A stretch of 64,000 nt of DNA from Lachnospiraceae bacterium (GTDB taxonomy: Bacteria; Bacillota; Clostridia; Lachnospirales; Lachnospiraceae): contig JAHZFJ010000009.1 in the NCBI GenBank assembly GCA_019421365.1, positions 58,451 to 122,450 on the forward strand, in the 5' to 3' direction. Below are positions 50,627-60,567 of the stretch, one piece after another (position 1 is the stretch's first letter; each line of letters opens with the position of its first letter). A program made the translations under genes and the position numbers. The notes under the pieces are model-generated. The model saw only the letters and a program-made list of their open reading frames with translations. It was not told the origin of the DNA and did not search any database.

Positions 50627-50742
50627 TAAATATTCCTCCAAACTTATTGTTAATTCATAATGTCTAATGTTGTCTAATGGTAACACCAAAAGATCTATGT
50701 TAATAGGGTTGGTGTTACCGACAACATACTTGTAGACTAATT

Positions 50743-51408
50743 CTATAGACTAATGTCATTAAGCACATCTTTACTTATGGACTCAATATAGATGTTTCCA
50801 TCTTCTACATATGCAATCTTAGCTTCCTTAGAAACTTCTTTTGCCTTATCATCTGGAGATCTTGCAATAATATCTCCAATTCTGATTTGTACTGGATCCA
50901 TAGAAAGTGCAACAACGAAGCTATTCTGATTCCCAGAAGCTCCTGCAAAAACATTTCCTTTTAATGCACCTAATATTACAACATTTCCTTTGGAAACCAC
51001 TTTTGCTCCAGCATTCACATCACCAATAATAATGATACTTGTCTCGAATTCGAGTACTTGTCCAGAACGTAGATTTCCTTTATAAAATTGTCCAGTATTA
51101 TTGGACAGTTCCATCAATTTATCATTCAAACATTGTTTGAATATCTTTTCTTTCTCTGCATCTAAATCAACTACACATATTACATTAAGATCAGAATTTT
51201 CTGAAATTATATCTAATATTTCTCGCTCATTTTCTGTAGTCAATTCTCTACCCTCAAATGTTACGGCAACATTAGCATTTCCAAGAAATTTGGCTGATGC
51301 TTTGAATTTCTCAGCTATTTTCGATTTTAACTCTTCGAAATCAAGATTTGCATCAAGTACAACAATAATACCAGATTGATTTCCTTTAATCATAACTGAA
51401 TTATCCAT
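50743..51408 (-). CDS. minC: MinC, septum-site determining protein
   Basis: 221 residues. N-terminal FtsZ-binding domain (about 1-100) and C-terminal beta-helix at about 110-205: 'GNLRSGQVLEFETSIIIIGD', 'VNAGAKVVSKGNVVILGALK', GNVFAGASG. It blocks Z-ring formation away from mid-cell. GAAAGGAG before ATG; 41 bp after the PBP2 gene ends. Confidence 0.93.
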   Translation of the reverse strand: MDNSVMIKGNQSGIIVVLDANLDFEELKSKIAEKFKASAKFLGNANVAVTFEGRELTTENEREILDIISENSDLNVICVVDLDAEKEKIFKQCLNDKLMELSNNTGQFYKGNLRSGQVLEFETSIIIIGDVNAGAKVVSKGNVVILGALKGNVFAGASGNQNSFVVALSMDPVQIRIGDIIARSPDDKAKEVSKEAKIAYVEDGNIYIESISKDVLNDISL

Positions 51409-51449
51409 CTATCAACTGTCTCCTTTCAAAAGTGTTTCTATGTCTCTGT

Positions 51450-54263
51450 CTAATCAGAAATGCCACTGCTTAGTTCAGGAAGTGTAACTGGGCTCTTTAA
51501 CATATCTTCATATCCATCTTGTTCATAATAGTACTTATAAACATCTCTTGCAAGCTCTGCAGCATTACTCGAAGTATAACCATTCGGAATTACTACAGTA
51601 ACTGAAATTTCTGGATCCTCATATGGAGCATAAGATACGAACAAAGCATGGTTTGGTTTTTCTTTGTTTTGTTGTGCAGTACCAGTTTTACCAGCCACCT
51701 CAATATCCATACCAGCAAACAACCTCTTAATAGAACTATCCTCACCGTTAACAACCTTATACATACCTTCTTGAATAGCATTCCAAGTAGTATTACTAAT
51801 CTCAACATTATTGAAAATTGTTGCTTTGTTTTGCTCAATAACTTTCTTGTTAAGATCTTGAACTTTATCAAATATTGTAAGGTTAAAAGCGGTACCTCTA
51901 TTTGCAATTGCTGTTACATAACGAGCAATCTGTGCTGGAGTATAGTTGTTTTCACCCTGTCCAATAGCAGAACGAACTGCATCAAAATTTGATATCTGTG
52001 GACTATATTCAGGTAGTTCAATACCACTTGTTGCACCAAAGCCAAACATCTCAGCATACTTCTTAATTTTATCGAGTCCTAATTGACTCCTATAATTCTT
52101 AGCTGAGTCTAAACTTAAACGATACCCTAGTTCGTAAAAGTAATAGTTACAAGAAACTTCTAGTGCATTCGCAACATCAACCTTACCATGCGAATTTCTA
52201 GTATGGTCCTTTGGACTTGGGGTTATTGCTGTAAACTCATATCTATCAAGAATTGTTTCATTAGGAGTGATTACACCTTCTTCTAAACCTGCAACTGCTG
52301 ATACCATTTTGTAGGTTGAACCAGGTGCCGTTTTTTGCTGTAATGGTCTATTTATTAATGGATAAGCTAAATCATTATTAATTTTATTAAAGTACGCTGA
52401 ATCCACTCTATTAGCAAACATATTATTATCATAGCTAGGATATGAAACTAGAGCTAGTACTTCTCCAGTTTTTACATCTGTTACTACTACAGAACCAGAA
52501 CATGGTTCAAGTGCTAATTGTGCAGGCGTAATTTCTAGATTTCTTATCTTCGTTTGAATAAAGGATGCCGGTGTTAATGTTCCCGACTCAAGTCCATTAA
52601 TAGCCTTCTCATCATATTCTAACACACTCTGGTCAAATAATAAAAGACAAATTTCTTTTCCTGTTAATTTGTACGAATATACCAAATCGCGATAGATGAT
52701 TTTGTTGAAACTGCTGTCATCTGTCAACGTTTCAACTATTAAATCTAGAAGTTTTTCATACAACTCTTCTGTGCTATAGTACTCATTACCTACATTTAAT
52801 TTAGTTAAATCTATGAAATTGTTTGATACTGCATATTTCAGAAAACTACTTAAACTGATTGAACCATTTTGATATGCAGCAAGAGTTGTATCATCTTCAG
52901 GAATTTCAGATACCAGAAGTATCTTTTCTTTCTTTAACATACTATAGATATAGTCAATATACTCTTGCATATCTTCTGACAAAGATTTTTTAGGAGTGGT
53001 ATTTGTTATTACCAATTGATTCTTCAAATCCCTAAGAACTACTTTTTGTTGAGTCTCAAATTTTCTATAAACCTCTTTTTCCAAATCCGTACTATCATCA
53101 TTATTCAAGGCCTTAATATCAATTACACTGTTATTAATCAATGCATAATACACATCATATATATTAAGTTTGTCATTATTTTTAAGAGCATTTAACAAAA
53201 TACTTGCCAAACGCTTTTCTAATAACTGATAAGTAGCCTTTTGTAAATCGGCGTCTATGGTTAGATAAACATCATTTCCAGCTTCTGGTTCATCTGTACT
53301 AAGAATTTCAAGTACTCTTGTTTGATCATTTACGATAACAGTCTCACTACCATTCTCACCATGTAGATATTCCTCGAAAGCTTTTTCTACTCCTGTTATT
53401 CCAATTTGATCAGTAGCGCTATAGTTATCATATCCTGCTTCTTTTAACTCTTCTAATTTTTCTTGAGTTATCAAACCTGTGTATCCCATAATATGTGCAA
53501 AGTATTCACTATCATTATAAACACGTCTTGTTTGTTCAAGAATATCAACCCCTGGTAACTCTTCACTACTTTCTCTAATTGCTGCAACTGTTTCAGCATT
53601 CACATCTGATGCAATTGTAATTGGAAGATATCTAGAATATTTATTCATAAGTATATTAAATCGAATCATCATGATTTTTAACGCATCTTCCAAACTATAC
53701 TCTTCAGAGATATCATACATCTTTGTTGCTTCTTTCTCTGAACCATATCTCATATAATTGAAAACATCACTAGCAGTTGCCGTTTTTTGTTCATCTGATA
53801 AATCATCAACAGAACTTAAGGAATAAACATCTCTCTTGAATCGAAGCTCTGCACTACCTTCTGATTGAAAAACAAAATTACCTTTCTCATCTAACTGAAT
53901 GAAAAAGTCTTCCGCTAATACTCCACCATTACCTTCTACGAGCTTAATTAGCTTGTAAATCATAGCATTCTTTTCTTCATTCGTAGTTAATTCACCCGTA
54001 TCTTCATACGTTACAGAGTAAGACATTTCATTGTAGGCAAGTAGTCTACCTTCTCTATCATAAATATTCCCGCGTGTACTTTTCAACTCTCGTTCTTTTG
54101 TTGTCTTTTGTTGCACTTCAGATTGATATGCTTCACCTTCAACAATTTGAATCGTGAATATTTGATTAACTAACGAAAAGCATAACAAAAGATATATAAT
54201 TACAATAGGAAGTAATCGGGATTGAAACATATTCTTTAATTTTTCAATTATTATATCAAACAA
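51450..54263 (-). CDS. mrdA: Class B penicillin-binding protein 2 (elongation transpeptidase)
   Basis: 937 residues, unusually long (typical PBP2 is 600-700). One membrane helix (about 15-38), dimerisation domain with 'STRGNIYDREGRLLAYNE', then a predicted helical, low-complexity insertion of about 230 residues (about 350-580) before the transpeptidase domain. Active-site motifs: S649-T-Y-K652 in 'APGSTYKM', S704-C-N706 in EVSCNYYF, K859-T-G in AGKTGTAQQN. It crosslinks side-wall peptidoglycan with RodA. The start is TTG at 54263 with AAGGAGGT upstream; it begins 2 bp after mreD ends. Confidence 0.93.
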   Translation of the reverse strand: MFDIIIEKLKNMFQSRLLPIVIIYLLLCFSLVNQIFTIQIVEGEAYQSEVQQKTTKERELKSTRGNIYDREGRLLAYNEMSYSVTYEDTGELTTNEEKNAMIYKLIKLVEGNGGVLAEDFFIQLDEKGNFVFQSEGSAELRFKRDVYSLSSVDDLSDEQKTATASDVFNYMRYGSEKEATKMYDISEEYSLEDALKIMMIRFNILMNKYSRYLPITIASDVNAETVAAIRESSEELPGVDILEQTRRVYNDSEYFAHIMGYTGLITQEKLEELKEAGYDNYSATDQIGITGVEKAFEEYLHGENGSETVIVNDQTRVLEILSTDEPEAGNDVYLTIDADLQKATYQLLEKRLASILLNALKNNDKLNIYDVYYALINNSVIDIKALNNDDSTDLEKEVYRKFETQQKVVLRDLKNQLVITNTTPKKSLSEDMQEYIDYIYSMLKKEKILLVSEIPEDDTTLAAYQNGSISLSSFLKYAVSNNFIDLTKLNVGNEYYSTEELYEKLLDLIVETLTDDSSFNKIIYRDLVYSYKLTGKEICLLLFDQSVLEYDEKAINGLESGTLTPASFIQTKIRNLEITPAQLALEPCSGSVVVTDVKTGEVLALVSYPSYDNNMFANRVDSAYFNKINNDLAYPLINRPLQQKTAPGSTYKMVSAVAGLEEGVITPNETILDRYEFTAITPSPKDHTRNSHGKVDVANALEVSCNYYFYELGYRLSLDSAKNYRSQLGLDKIKKYAEMFGFGATSGIELPEYSPQISNFDAVRSAIGQGENNYTPAQIARYVTAIANRGTAFNLTIFDKVQDLNKKVIEQNKATIFNNVEISNTTWNAIQEGMYKVVNGEDSSIKRLFAGMDIEVAGKTGTAQQNKEKPNHALFVSYAPYEDPEISVTVVIPNGYTSSNAAELARDVYKYYYEQDGYEDMLKSPVTLPELSSGISD

Positions 54264-54265
54264 AC

Positions 54266-54772
54266 CTAAACCTCCTTATACGCAGAACGTTCCAATTTCA
54301 CGTTCAGTATATGCAGTATCTTATAGAGCACGATAGATACTACTACTGTATAGATTAGTTCTGGCAAAATAATTCTCTTTAAATAAAAGAAAAAATTCAA
54401 ACGATTTCTTAACAGAAATAAAAACACATAATAGAAAAATCCGTATAATAAATCGCTTATAGAAACTAAGATTATTGGCATTGTATAGTCATCCCGAAAA
54501 TAAATCTTATGAGCGTATCCATTTATATAACCAATGCACATATACATCAAACCAAATAATCCAATGATATCGCCATAGCATATATCTACTAAAAGACCAC
54601 AAGCAAGTCCGACATAGATTCCGTTTATTCTACCGTGCATATAACCTGCAGCCACTGTGACAATAAGTAGTAGATTAGGAACTACACCAGCTATGGAAAG
54701 TGCCTGGAAAACAGTACTTTGTAATAAGAAACATACTATAATAACGATTACAGACATAATAAATTGCTTCAT
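54266..54772 (-). CDS. mreD: MreD, rod-shape membrane protein
   Basis: 168 residues with five to six membrane helices and little sequence signature (QFIMSVIVIIVCFLLQSTVF...GRINGIYVGLACGLLVDICY). The call rests on length, topology and the mreBCD-PBP2 order. It bridges MreC and RodA/PBP2 in the elongasome. It begins 15 bp after mreC ends. Confidence 0.9.
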   Translation of the reverse strand: MKQFIMSVIVIIVCFLLQSTVFQALSIAGVVPNLLLIVTVAAGYMHGRINGIYVGLACGLLVDICYGDIIGLFGLMYMCIGYINGYAHKIYFRDDYTMPIILVSISDLLYGFFYYVFLFLLRNRLNFFFYLKRIILPELIYTVVVSIVLYKILHILNVKLERSAYKEV

Positions 54773-54787
54773 ATATCAAAATCCTTT

Positions 54788-55636
54788 CTAGTATAGAGTT
54801 TCTTTTAATTCTGTAATAACTAATACAGTAGTTAAATTCGTAAAATCAACTGCTGGTGTCAAATATCCAGATTTCGTCATGTTGTTTGAATCAAGAGTTA
54901 CATCTGAGACATACCCAATTAAAATACCTGGTAAGTACTTCGGACTAATAGTTGATGTAACTATTTCATAGCCTTCTTCTATCTTTGCATCTTTATCAAT
55001 TGCTTGAACCTCAATTAAACCGTTATCAATTAATTCAAGGTTTCCTTTTACATTACATTGATCGTTAGTTTTCAAAAACATACCACTAACATTGCTAGCA
55101 TCATCAATAATCGAACGAACAGTTGCATTATTATGAGCCACTTCGGTAATAATACCAACAAGGCCATTCCCCGCTAAAACGTTCATTCCAACTTCTAGAC
55201 CATCATCAGAACCTTTATCAATGATAAAACGGTTATACCAATTGTTTGTGTCTTTACTTATAATCGTAGCAGCAACTTTAGGATAACTCGGATAACGTTT
55301 ATCTAATTCATACAAATCACGTAGCGTATCTAATTCGTATCCCTCTTGTTGTAGAATTCGATTTTGGTATGTTGTTTCCGCAAGTTGTTCCTTTAGTTCT
55401 TTATTCTCTTGTTGTAAATCTTTGATATTAGATAACAATTCTACTTTATCTGTTATCCATTTTCCAACTGTATTAATACCCTTCTGCATTGGAGTAAAAA
55501 CCCCAGTTACCGCATTCTTAACAGGCTGTACTTTATCCTCGTACCGAACCGATATAAAAATCAAAATGATACATAGGACAGAACATATTGCCAAAATATA
55601 TTTTGGCTCAAGTGAAAACCTTGTTCTACGCCTCAT
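54788..55636 (-). CDS. mreC: MreC, rod-shape determining protein
   Basis: 282 residues. One N-terminal membrane helix (YILAICSVLCIILIFISV, about 13-30), a coiled coil (LLSNIKDLQQENKELKEQLA, about 65-95), and the beta domain with 'AATIISKDTNNWYNRFIIDK', 'GNGLVGIITEVAHNNATVRS' and 'SGMFLKTNDQCNVKGNLELI'. It organises the elongation complex on the outer side. CGAGGGGG before ATG; 23 bp after mreB ends. Confidence 0.94.
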   Translation of the reverse strand: MRRRTRFSLEPKYILAICSVLCIILIFISVRYEDKVQPVKNAVTGVFTPMQKGINTVGKWITDKVELLSNIKDLQQENKELKEQLAETTYQNRILQQEGYELDTLRDLYELDKRYPSYPKVAATIISKDTNNWYNRFIIDKGSDDGLEVGMNVLAGNGLVGIITEVAHNNATVRSIIDDASNVSGMFLKTNDQCNVKGNLELIDNGLIEVQAIDKDAKIEEGYEIVTSTISPKYLPGILIGYVSDVTLDSNNMTKSGYLTPAVDFTNLTTVLVITELKETLY

Positions 55637-55659
55637 AACGTCCCCCTCGAATTCTCTCT

Positions 55660-56679
55660 CTATCGCCTAGTTGTCATCTGTTTAACGTTGTATGCAAGTT
55701 CTTTTAAATCAGGCTCTTCAATAATTCTTCCTAATCCTTCAACAACTGTGCTGTCAGCCTTATCACAGATATTAACCTTAAGATCTGTATTTGATGCAAT
55801 TAATGTGTCCAATCCTTTAATAGCTGCTGAACCACCAGTTACATAGATACCTGATTCAATAATATCTGCAGAAATTTCTGGTGGTGTTCTTTCAAGAATA
55901 ACCTTAATAGAATCAACGATTGTGTGAAGATATTCTTTTATTGACTCATATACCATCTCTGAATTAATCTCCATCTGCGCAGGAAGACCATTAACTATAT
56001 TTCTTCCAAACACGGCAATTGTTTCATTCGAACCTGGTAATGCAGATGCAAGGTTTTTCTTAATTGTTTCTGCCGTTTTACTACCGATAGCTAGATTATA
56101 TTTCTTCTTAACATATAATTTGATGGATTCATCTAGTTTGTTGCCACCAACATTAATTAATTTACTTAAAACAATTCCGCCTAAGGATATGATAGAGATT
56201 TCGGTTGTATCTGCACCAATATTTACCACCATAACACCTCTTGCGTTAGTAATATCTAGTCCTACTCCAAGGGCATCAGCAATACTCTTTTCTACTATAC
56301 TAATAGCTTTAACTTTTGAGTTAGACGCTAAGACCGTATCGTAAAAAGATTTTTTCTCCACACTTGTAATATCAGTGGGTACTGCTATATAAAAAGTACT
56401 AGCACTTTTTTTACCACCATTAATTTTATTAATAACACTGGTTAAAAGACGTTGCATATTACTGATATCTGCAATTACACCACTTCTTACCGGTGATACT
56501 ACTTTAATATTCACAGGTGCCTTTTCATTCATCTCATACGCTTCGTCACCAACTGCTATAACGTTTTTCTTATTCTCAATTGCAATAATATTTCTTTCAT
56601 GAAGGATAACTCCTTCACCTTTTTTATATACTTTAATTGTGTTTGTTCCTAAATCTATTCCATAAGTCTTTGCTGCCAC
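55660..56679 (-). CDS. mreB: MreB, actin-like shape protein
   Basis: 339 residues, standard length. Actin-fold phosphate loops: 'YGIDLGTNTIKVYKKGEGVI', VMVVNIGADTTEISIISLGG, and 'IYVTGGSAAIKGLDTLI'. It forms filaments that guide side-wall synthesis. The start is GTG at 56679 (GTG GCA GCA) with AAGGAGT upstream. It heads mreBCD-PBP2-minCDE-rodA, 35 bp after radC. Confidence 0.97.
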   Translation of the reverse strand: MAAKTYGIDLGTNTIKVYKKGEGVILHERNIIAIENKKNVIAVGDEAYEMNEKAPVNIKVVSPVRSGVIADISNMQRLLTSVINKINGGKKSASTFYIAVPTDITSVEKKSFYDTVLASNSKVKAISIVEKSIADALGVGLDITNARGVMVVNIGADTTEISIISLGGIVLSKLINVGGNKLDESIKLYVKKKYNLAIGSKTAETIKKNLASALPGSNETIAVFGRNIVNGLPAQMEINSEMVYESIKEYLHTIVDSIKVILERTPPEISADIIESGIYVTGGSAAIKGLDTLIASNTDLKVNICDKADSTVVEGLGRIIEEPDLKELAYNVKQMTTRR

Positions 56680-56714
56680 TTACTTTTACTCCTTCCAAAC
56701 TACGAACCAGACCT

Positions 56715-57419
56715 TTAATCAAAAAGGCCTTGTTCTTTTAAACTTATATACATATTATCACCAATAATTATATGATCCATAAGTTGTATTCCGATTAATA
56801 ATCCTGCCTCACGTATTCGTTTGGTCGTGCTAATATCTTCTTTGCTTGGCATAGGATCTCCACTTGGATGATTATGAAGCAAAACTATATAGACCGCCCC
56901 ATACTTGAGTGCATTCAAATAAATTTCCCGTGGTGCCGTAATCGATGCATTAACAGAACCTTTTGATAGTTCCATGTCTCGAATCAGCTGGCACTTAGTA
57001 TCTAAGAACAAAAGGACAGCTTGTTCAACTTTAAGATGTCTCATTTGTTCCATATAGTAATTCGCTATAACTTCAGGTGACGTGAAACGGATTTTCATAC
57101 CATATGAGGCTTTTGCCATCCGTTTACTTATCTCTGCAAGGCATAGTAATTGTATTGCTTTGACTTTACCAATACCATGAATCTTCATTAATTCGGGCAT
57201 GGTATACTGATATAGCGATACGATTCCTTGTTCACTTTTAGGATTCATCAAAACACGATTTGCAACATCAATTGCTCGTTCTTTTGCTGAACCTGAACGA
57301 ATAATAACTGCTAGTAATTCAGCATCTGATAAACTAGCAGTGCCAAAACGTTCGCATTTTTCATAAGGTTGCTCAGTTACTGGTAATTCTTTTACTGTTA
57401 AATGCTCTGTTTGCTTCAT
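56715..57419 (-). CDS. radC: RadC-family JAMM/MPN protein
   Basis: About 234 residues from ATG 57419 (MKQTEHLTVKELPVTEQPYE), chosen because GTGAGG lies 6 bp upstream and would be part of the coding region if the upstream GTG were used. HhH segment (LMKIHGIGKVKAIQLLCLAE) and the JAMM motif HNHPSGDPMPSKED. RadC lies before mreB in most Firmicutes; its true job is unclear (not shown to be DNA repair). Confidence 0.93.
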   Translation of the reverse strand: MKQTEHLTVKELPVTEQPYEKCERFGTASLSDAELLAVIIRSGSAKERAIDVANRVLMNPKSEQGIVSLYQYTMPELMKIHGIGKVKAIQLLCLAEISKRMAKASYGMKIRFTSPEVIANYYMEQMRHLKVEQAVLLFLDTKCQLIRDMELSKGSVNASITAPREIYLNALKYGAVYIVLLHNHPSGDPMPSKEDISTTKRIREAGLLIGIQLMDHIIIGDNMYISLKEQGLFD

Positions 57420-57515
57420 AGTTTTCCTCACTTTCAGTAAGGAACTCTATTCAAACTTGTCCAATAATAACTATTTCGGTTTACATCAAGTCTTGCTATA
57501 ACTTCTTATAAAAGT

Positions 57516-57773
57516 TTATAACTTCTTATAAACTATGATTGCTAACGCAACGCCAATAATACTTGACATTGTAATCTTAATCGTTAATCCGAAAGTTATC
57601 TTTAGGATTCCAAGATTCAAATTAAAAGGCTCGCTAAATCCAAATTGTTGACCATAATTAAGCCAAGATAAATACGCAACATCCTTAGCTAACCAACCAA
57701 TGAATCCCCCGAGCACTATACCTGTCAGTAATAACAAGAATAATGACCACCCATTTTTGGTAGAATTCCGCAT
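57516..57773 (-). CDS. DUF4321 membrane protein
   Basis: 85 residues, two membrane helices: 'WSLFLLLLTGIVLGGFIGWL' at about 9-28 and the C-terminal 'SSIIGVALAIIVYKKL'. The middle (about 36-60) contains FNLNLGILKITFGLTIKI, the DUF4321 hallmark. Function unknown; the family is a frequent radC-mreB neighbour in clostridia. 97 bp upstream of radC. Between 57774 and 57925 I see only AT-rich spacer. Confidence 0.88.
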   Translation of the reverse strand: MRNSTKNGWSLFLLLLTGIVLGGFIGWLAKDVAYLSWLNYGQQFGFSEPFNLNLGILKITFGLTIKITMSSIIGVALAIIVYKKL

Positions 57774-57925
57774 CTTAATCCATCCTCATTTTATTCATAT
57801 AATATACATGTCTTAATCAATTCTCCACGCAACATTTTATCACAAATTCATGTGTTTGTATACACAATTTCGTCGACAACTTATTAAAACTGCAATTTTT
57901 CACCAATCTGAGGTTGTTAGACTTC

Positions 57926-59209
57926 TTATAATCTACACAGATTATTTTCGTACAACTTCTGAAGTGACATCATTATACCAAATTTTGAGTGATACCATGT
58001 TAATCCACCTTGGAAATATACAGCATATGGTGGTTTAATTGGTGCATCAGCACTTAACTCTATTGATGAACCTTGCACAAATGCTCCAGCAGCCATAATA
58101 ACATCGCAAGTATAACCTGGCATCGCCCATGGTTCTGGCGTCACATAACTATCAACTGGTGCAGCTGCTTGTATTCCCTTACAGAATGCTATAATTGCTT
58201 CCGCAGAACCTAAAGTAACAGCTTGAATAATATCATGTCTTGATTCCGTTCCATTAGGAACAACTGGGTACCCTAACTTTTCATAGATATTTGCTGCAAA
58301 GATTGCTCCCTTTAAAGCGCCCGATACAACTTGTGGAGCCATAAAGAAACCTTGAATTAATTGTTGGTTGATCCCAAGTGTTGCACCAACTTCTTTTCCT
58401 AAGCCTGGCGCAGTAAGACGAAATGCTGCATTATCAACATATTCTTCTTTACCAACGATGTAACCACCAATCGGTGCAAGTCCACCCCCTGGATTCTTAA
58501 TTAATGAACCAACACATAAATCAGCCCCTACATCCGTTGGTTCGAGTGTCTCAACAAATTCCCCGTAACAATTATCTACCATACAAATCACATCTGGTTT
58601 GATCTCTTTAATAAATGAAATTAGTTCTCCAATACGTGCAACTGATAACGTTGGTCTCGTTTGGTAGCCCTTTGAACGTTGAATTGTAACTAATTTTGTC
58701 TTTTCATTCAATGCGTTCTTAATCCCCTCGTAATCAAATGAACCATCCTCAAGCAAGTCAACTTGACGGTATGTTACTCCATATTCAGCCAAAGAACCTC
58801 TACTTGGTTGAATCCCGATAACGCCCTCTAATGTATCATATGGCTTTCCAACTGGCGATAGAATTTCATCACCTGGTCTAAGATTTCCTGATAAAGCTAC
58901 TGTAAGAGCATGTGTACCACAAGTTAGCTGCGGACGTACTAAAGCTGATTCAGCATGGAATACAGATGCATAGATACTTTCTAAAGTATCCCTCCCTAGG
59001 TCATTATAACCGTAGCCTGTTGTCGCACTAAAGTGAACATCAGATAAACGATTTTCTTGCATTGCTTTAATCACTTTCATCTGATTAAATTCAGCTACTT
59101 TGTCGATTTCATCAAATCTATCTTTCAAAGACGCCTCAATCGTCTTACAAAATTCTAGTACTTTATTATCAATCCCTAAGCTTTGGTACATATCTTTTAA
59201 ATCTTCCAT
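57926..59209 (-). CDS. YnbB-type PLP enzyme (methionine gamma-lyase family)
   Basis: 427 residues. Cys/Met-metabolism PLP fold; the PLP lysine lies in 'CVGSLIKNPGGGLAPIGGYI'. 'RPQLTCGTHALTVALSGNLR', 'ICMVDNCYGEFVETLEPTDV' and 'YVTPEPWAMPGYTCDVIMAA' are marks of the B. subtilis YnbB group, long annotated as aluminium-resistance protein. Reaction not established. It follows miaA by 20 bp, the order seen in Bacillus (hfq-miaA-ynbB region). TAGGAG before ATG. Confidence 0.92.
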   Translation of the reverse strand: MEDLKDMYQSLGIDNKVLEFCKTIEASLKDRFDEIDKVAEFNQMKVIKAMQENRLSDVHFSATTGYGYNDLGRDTLESIYASVFHAESALVRPQLTCGTHALTVALSGNLRPGDEILSPVGKPYDTLEGVIGIQPSRGSLAEYGVTYRQVDLLEDGSFDYEGIKNALNEKTKLVTIQRSKGYQTRPTLSVARIGELISFIKEIKPDVICMVDNCYGEFVETLEPTDVGADLCVGSLIKNPGGGLAPIGGYIVGKEEYVDNAAFRLTAPGLGKEVGATLGINQQLIQGFFMAPQVVSGALKGAIFAANIYEKLGYPVVPNGTESRHDIIQAVTLGSAEAIIAFCKGIQAAAPVDSYVTPEPWAMPGYTCDVIMAAGAFVQGSSIELSADAPIKPPYAVYFQGGLTWYHSKFGIMMSLQKLYENNLCRL

Positions 59210-59229
59210 TTCTTTTCTCCTACCTGTTT

Positions 59230-60183
59230 TTATATGATATTCTTTTCCTTTAAAATATCACACATTTTTTCTAGAATTGCATCTTCACTATCATCAAATT
59301 CACTTTTGTTTAACCAAATAACTTCTTTTTCTCGCTTAAACCAAGTTAATTGGCGTTTTGCAAAATGTCTTGTATCTCGTTTTAGTACGTAAATAGCTTC
59401 CTCTAGGGTACATTCACCTTCTAAATAATCAATAATTTCCTTATAGCCTAATCCCTGCATTGATACAAGATCTTTCGTATACCCTTTATTATATAAGGAA
59501 GAAACTTCCCCAACCAAACCTTGTTCCATCATAATGTCAATTCTTTTTTCAATTCGATCATATAATATATTGCGATCGTGATTTAAAACAAAATACGCAA
59601 AGTTATAAGGAGATTCCTTTTGTTTTTGTTCTTCATTATGTTCAGAGATTTTCTTACCAGTTTGATGATAATATTCAAGTGCACGGATTACGCGCTTTAC
59701 GTTGTTTTGATGGATCGTTTTTGTCGCTTCTTCATCTATTTCTCTTAATTGTTCGTAAAGGAACTCAGCTCCTCTTTCATCAGCTACTTGCCTAAGATGT
59801 TCACGATAAGAAGTATCTTCATCTGTTTCAGTAAAATCAATGTCATTCAAGATTGCTTGTATATAGAAACCCGTACCTCCTACAATGATAGGTATCTTTC
59901 CTTTTGCATAGATTTCTTCCATATATGTTAAAGCTAGTTGTTTGAACTTAACAACATTAAAATCTTCATCTGGCCTGAATTCATCAATTAGATAATGTTT
60001 AACATCATGCATTTCTTCTGGCGTAATCTTTGCAGTACCTATATCCATCATTTTATAAACCTGCATAGAATCAGCTGATATGATTTCTCCATTGACAGCT
60101 TTTGCAAGACGTATGGAAAGTGCAGTTTTGCCCACTGCAGTTGGTCCTGTAAGAATAATTAGTGGTTTATTTCCCTTGTTCAT
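59230..60183 (-). CDS. miaA: tRNA dimethylallyltransferase
   Basis: About 317 residues from ATG 60183 (MNKGNKPLIILTGPTAVGKT), behind TTGGAGGT; a TTG four codons earlier lies within the ribosome binding site. P-loop GPTAVGKTALS, 'GEIISADSMQVYKMMDIGTA', 'PIIVGGTGFYIQAIL' and a C-terminal 'RQLTWFKRE'. It adds the dimethylallyl group to A37 of UNN-decoding tRNAs, using DMAPP from the MEP pathway (dxs at 10463). No hfq adjacent inside the window. Confidence 0.97.
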   Translation of the reverse strand: MNKGNKPLIILTGPTAVGKTALSIRLAKAVNGEIISADSMQVYKMMDIGTAKITPEEMHDVKHYLIDEFRPDEDFNVVKFKQLALTYMEEIYAKGKIPIIVGGTGFYIQAILNDIDFTETDEDTSYREHLRQVADERGAEFLYEQLREIDEEATKTIHQNNVKRVIRALEYYHQTGKKISEHNEEQKQKESPYNFAYFVLNHDRNILYDRIEKRIDIMMEQGLVGEVSSLYNKGYTKDLVSMQGLGYKEIIDYLEGECTLEEAIYVLKRDTRHFAKRQLTWFKREKEVIWLNKSEFDDSEDAILEKMCDILKEKNII

Positions 60184-60304
60184 ATGCACCTCCAATGATA
60201 TTTCTATCCTTATTTATGGTAGTGTACCATACAATTTACAAATTTTCAAACACAATAGGTACAATTTCATACTCGATTATTTCAATGAAGTATTCGTCAA
60301 TTTC

Positions 60305-60333
60305 TTGACTTCCCCATTAAAACATGCTATATT
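60305..60333 (+). promoter_or_regulatory. Candidate promoter of glmS
   Basis: TTGACT (60305-60310), a 17-bp spacer and TATATT (60328-60333). Transcription from here would give an about 640-nt leader carrying the glmS ribozyme. The remaining 60184-60567 spacer is AT-rich and shows no ORF; the TATGGTA-GTG-TACCATA dyad at about 60218-60234 lies in the miaA promoter region. Confidence 0.55.
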
Positions 60334-60567
60334 TACTACGATTGTCATTTTCTCGAGTTAATTATTCAAGAAATTCAACAATAGTTTATCTTTAAGTGTG
60401 CAACTATACTACTATTTCATATACTAATAACATAGCATACTTAATTAACATAATTAAAGGGGGAATCAGTAAAAACAGAGTCCTATAATAATAGCCCACA
60501 TATAAATTTAGTTTCTGACAGAAATGTCTTCAATTAGTGTTATAGATTCTAATCTATCCTAACTTGA

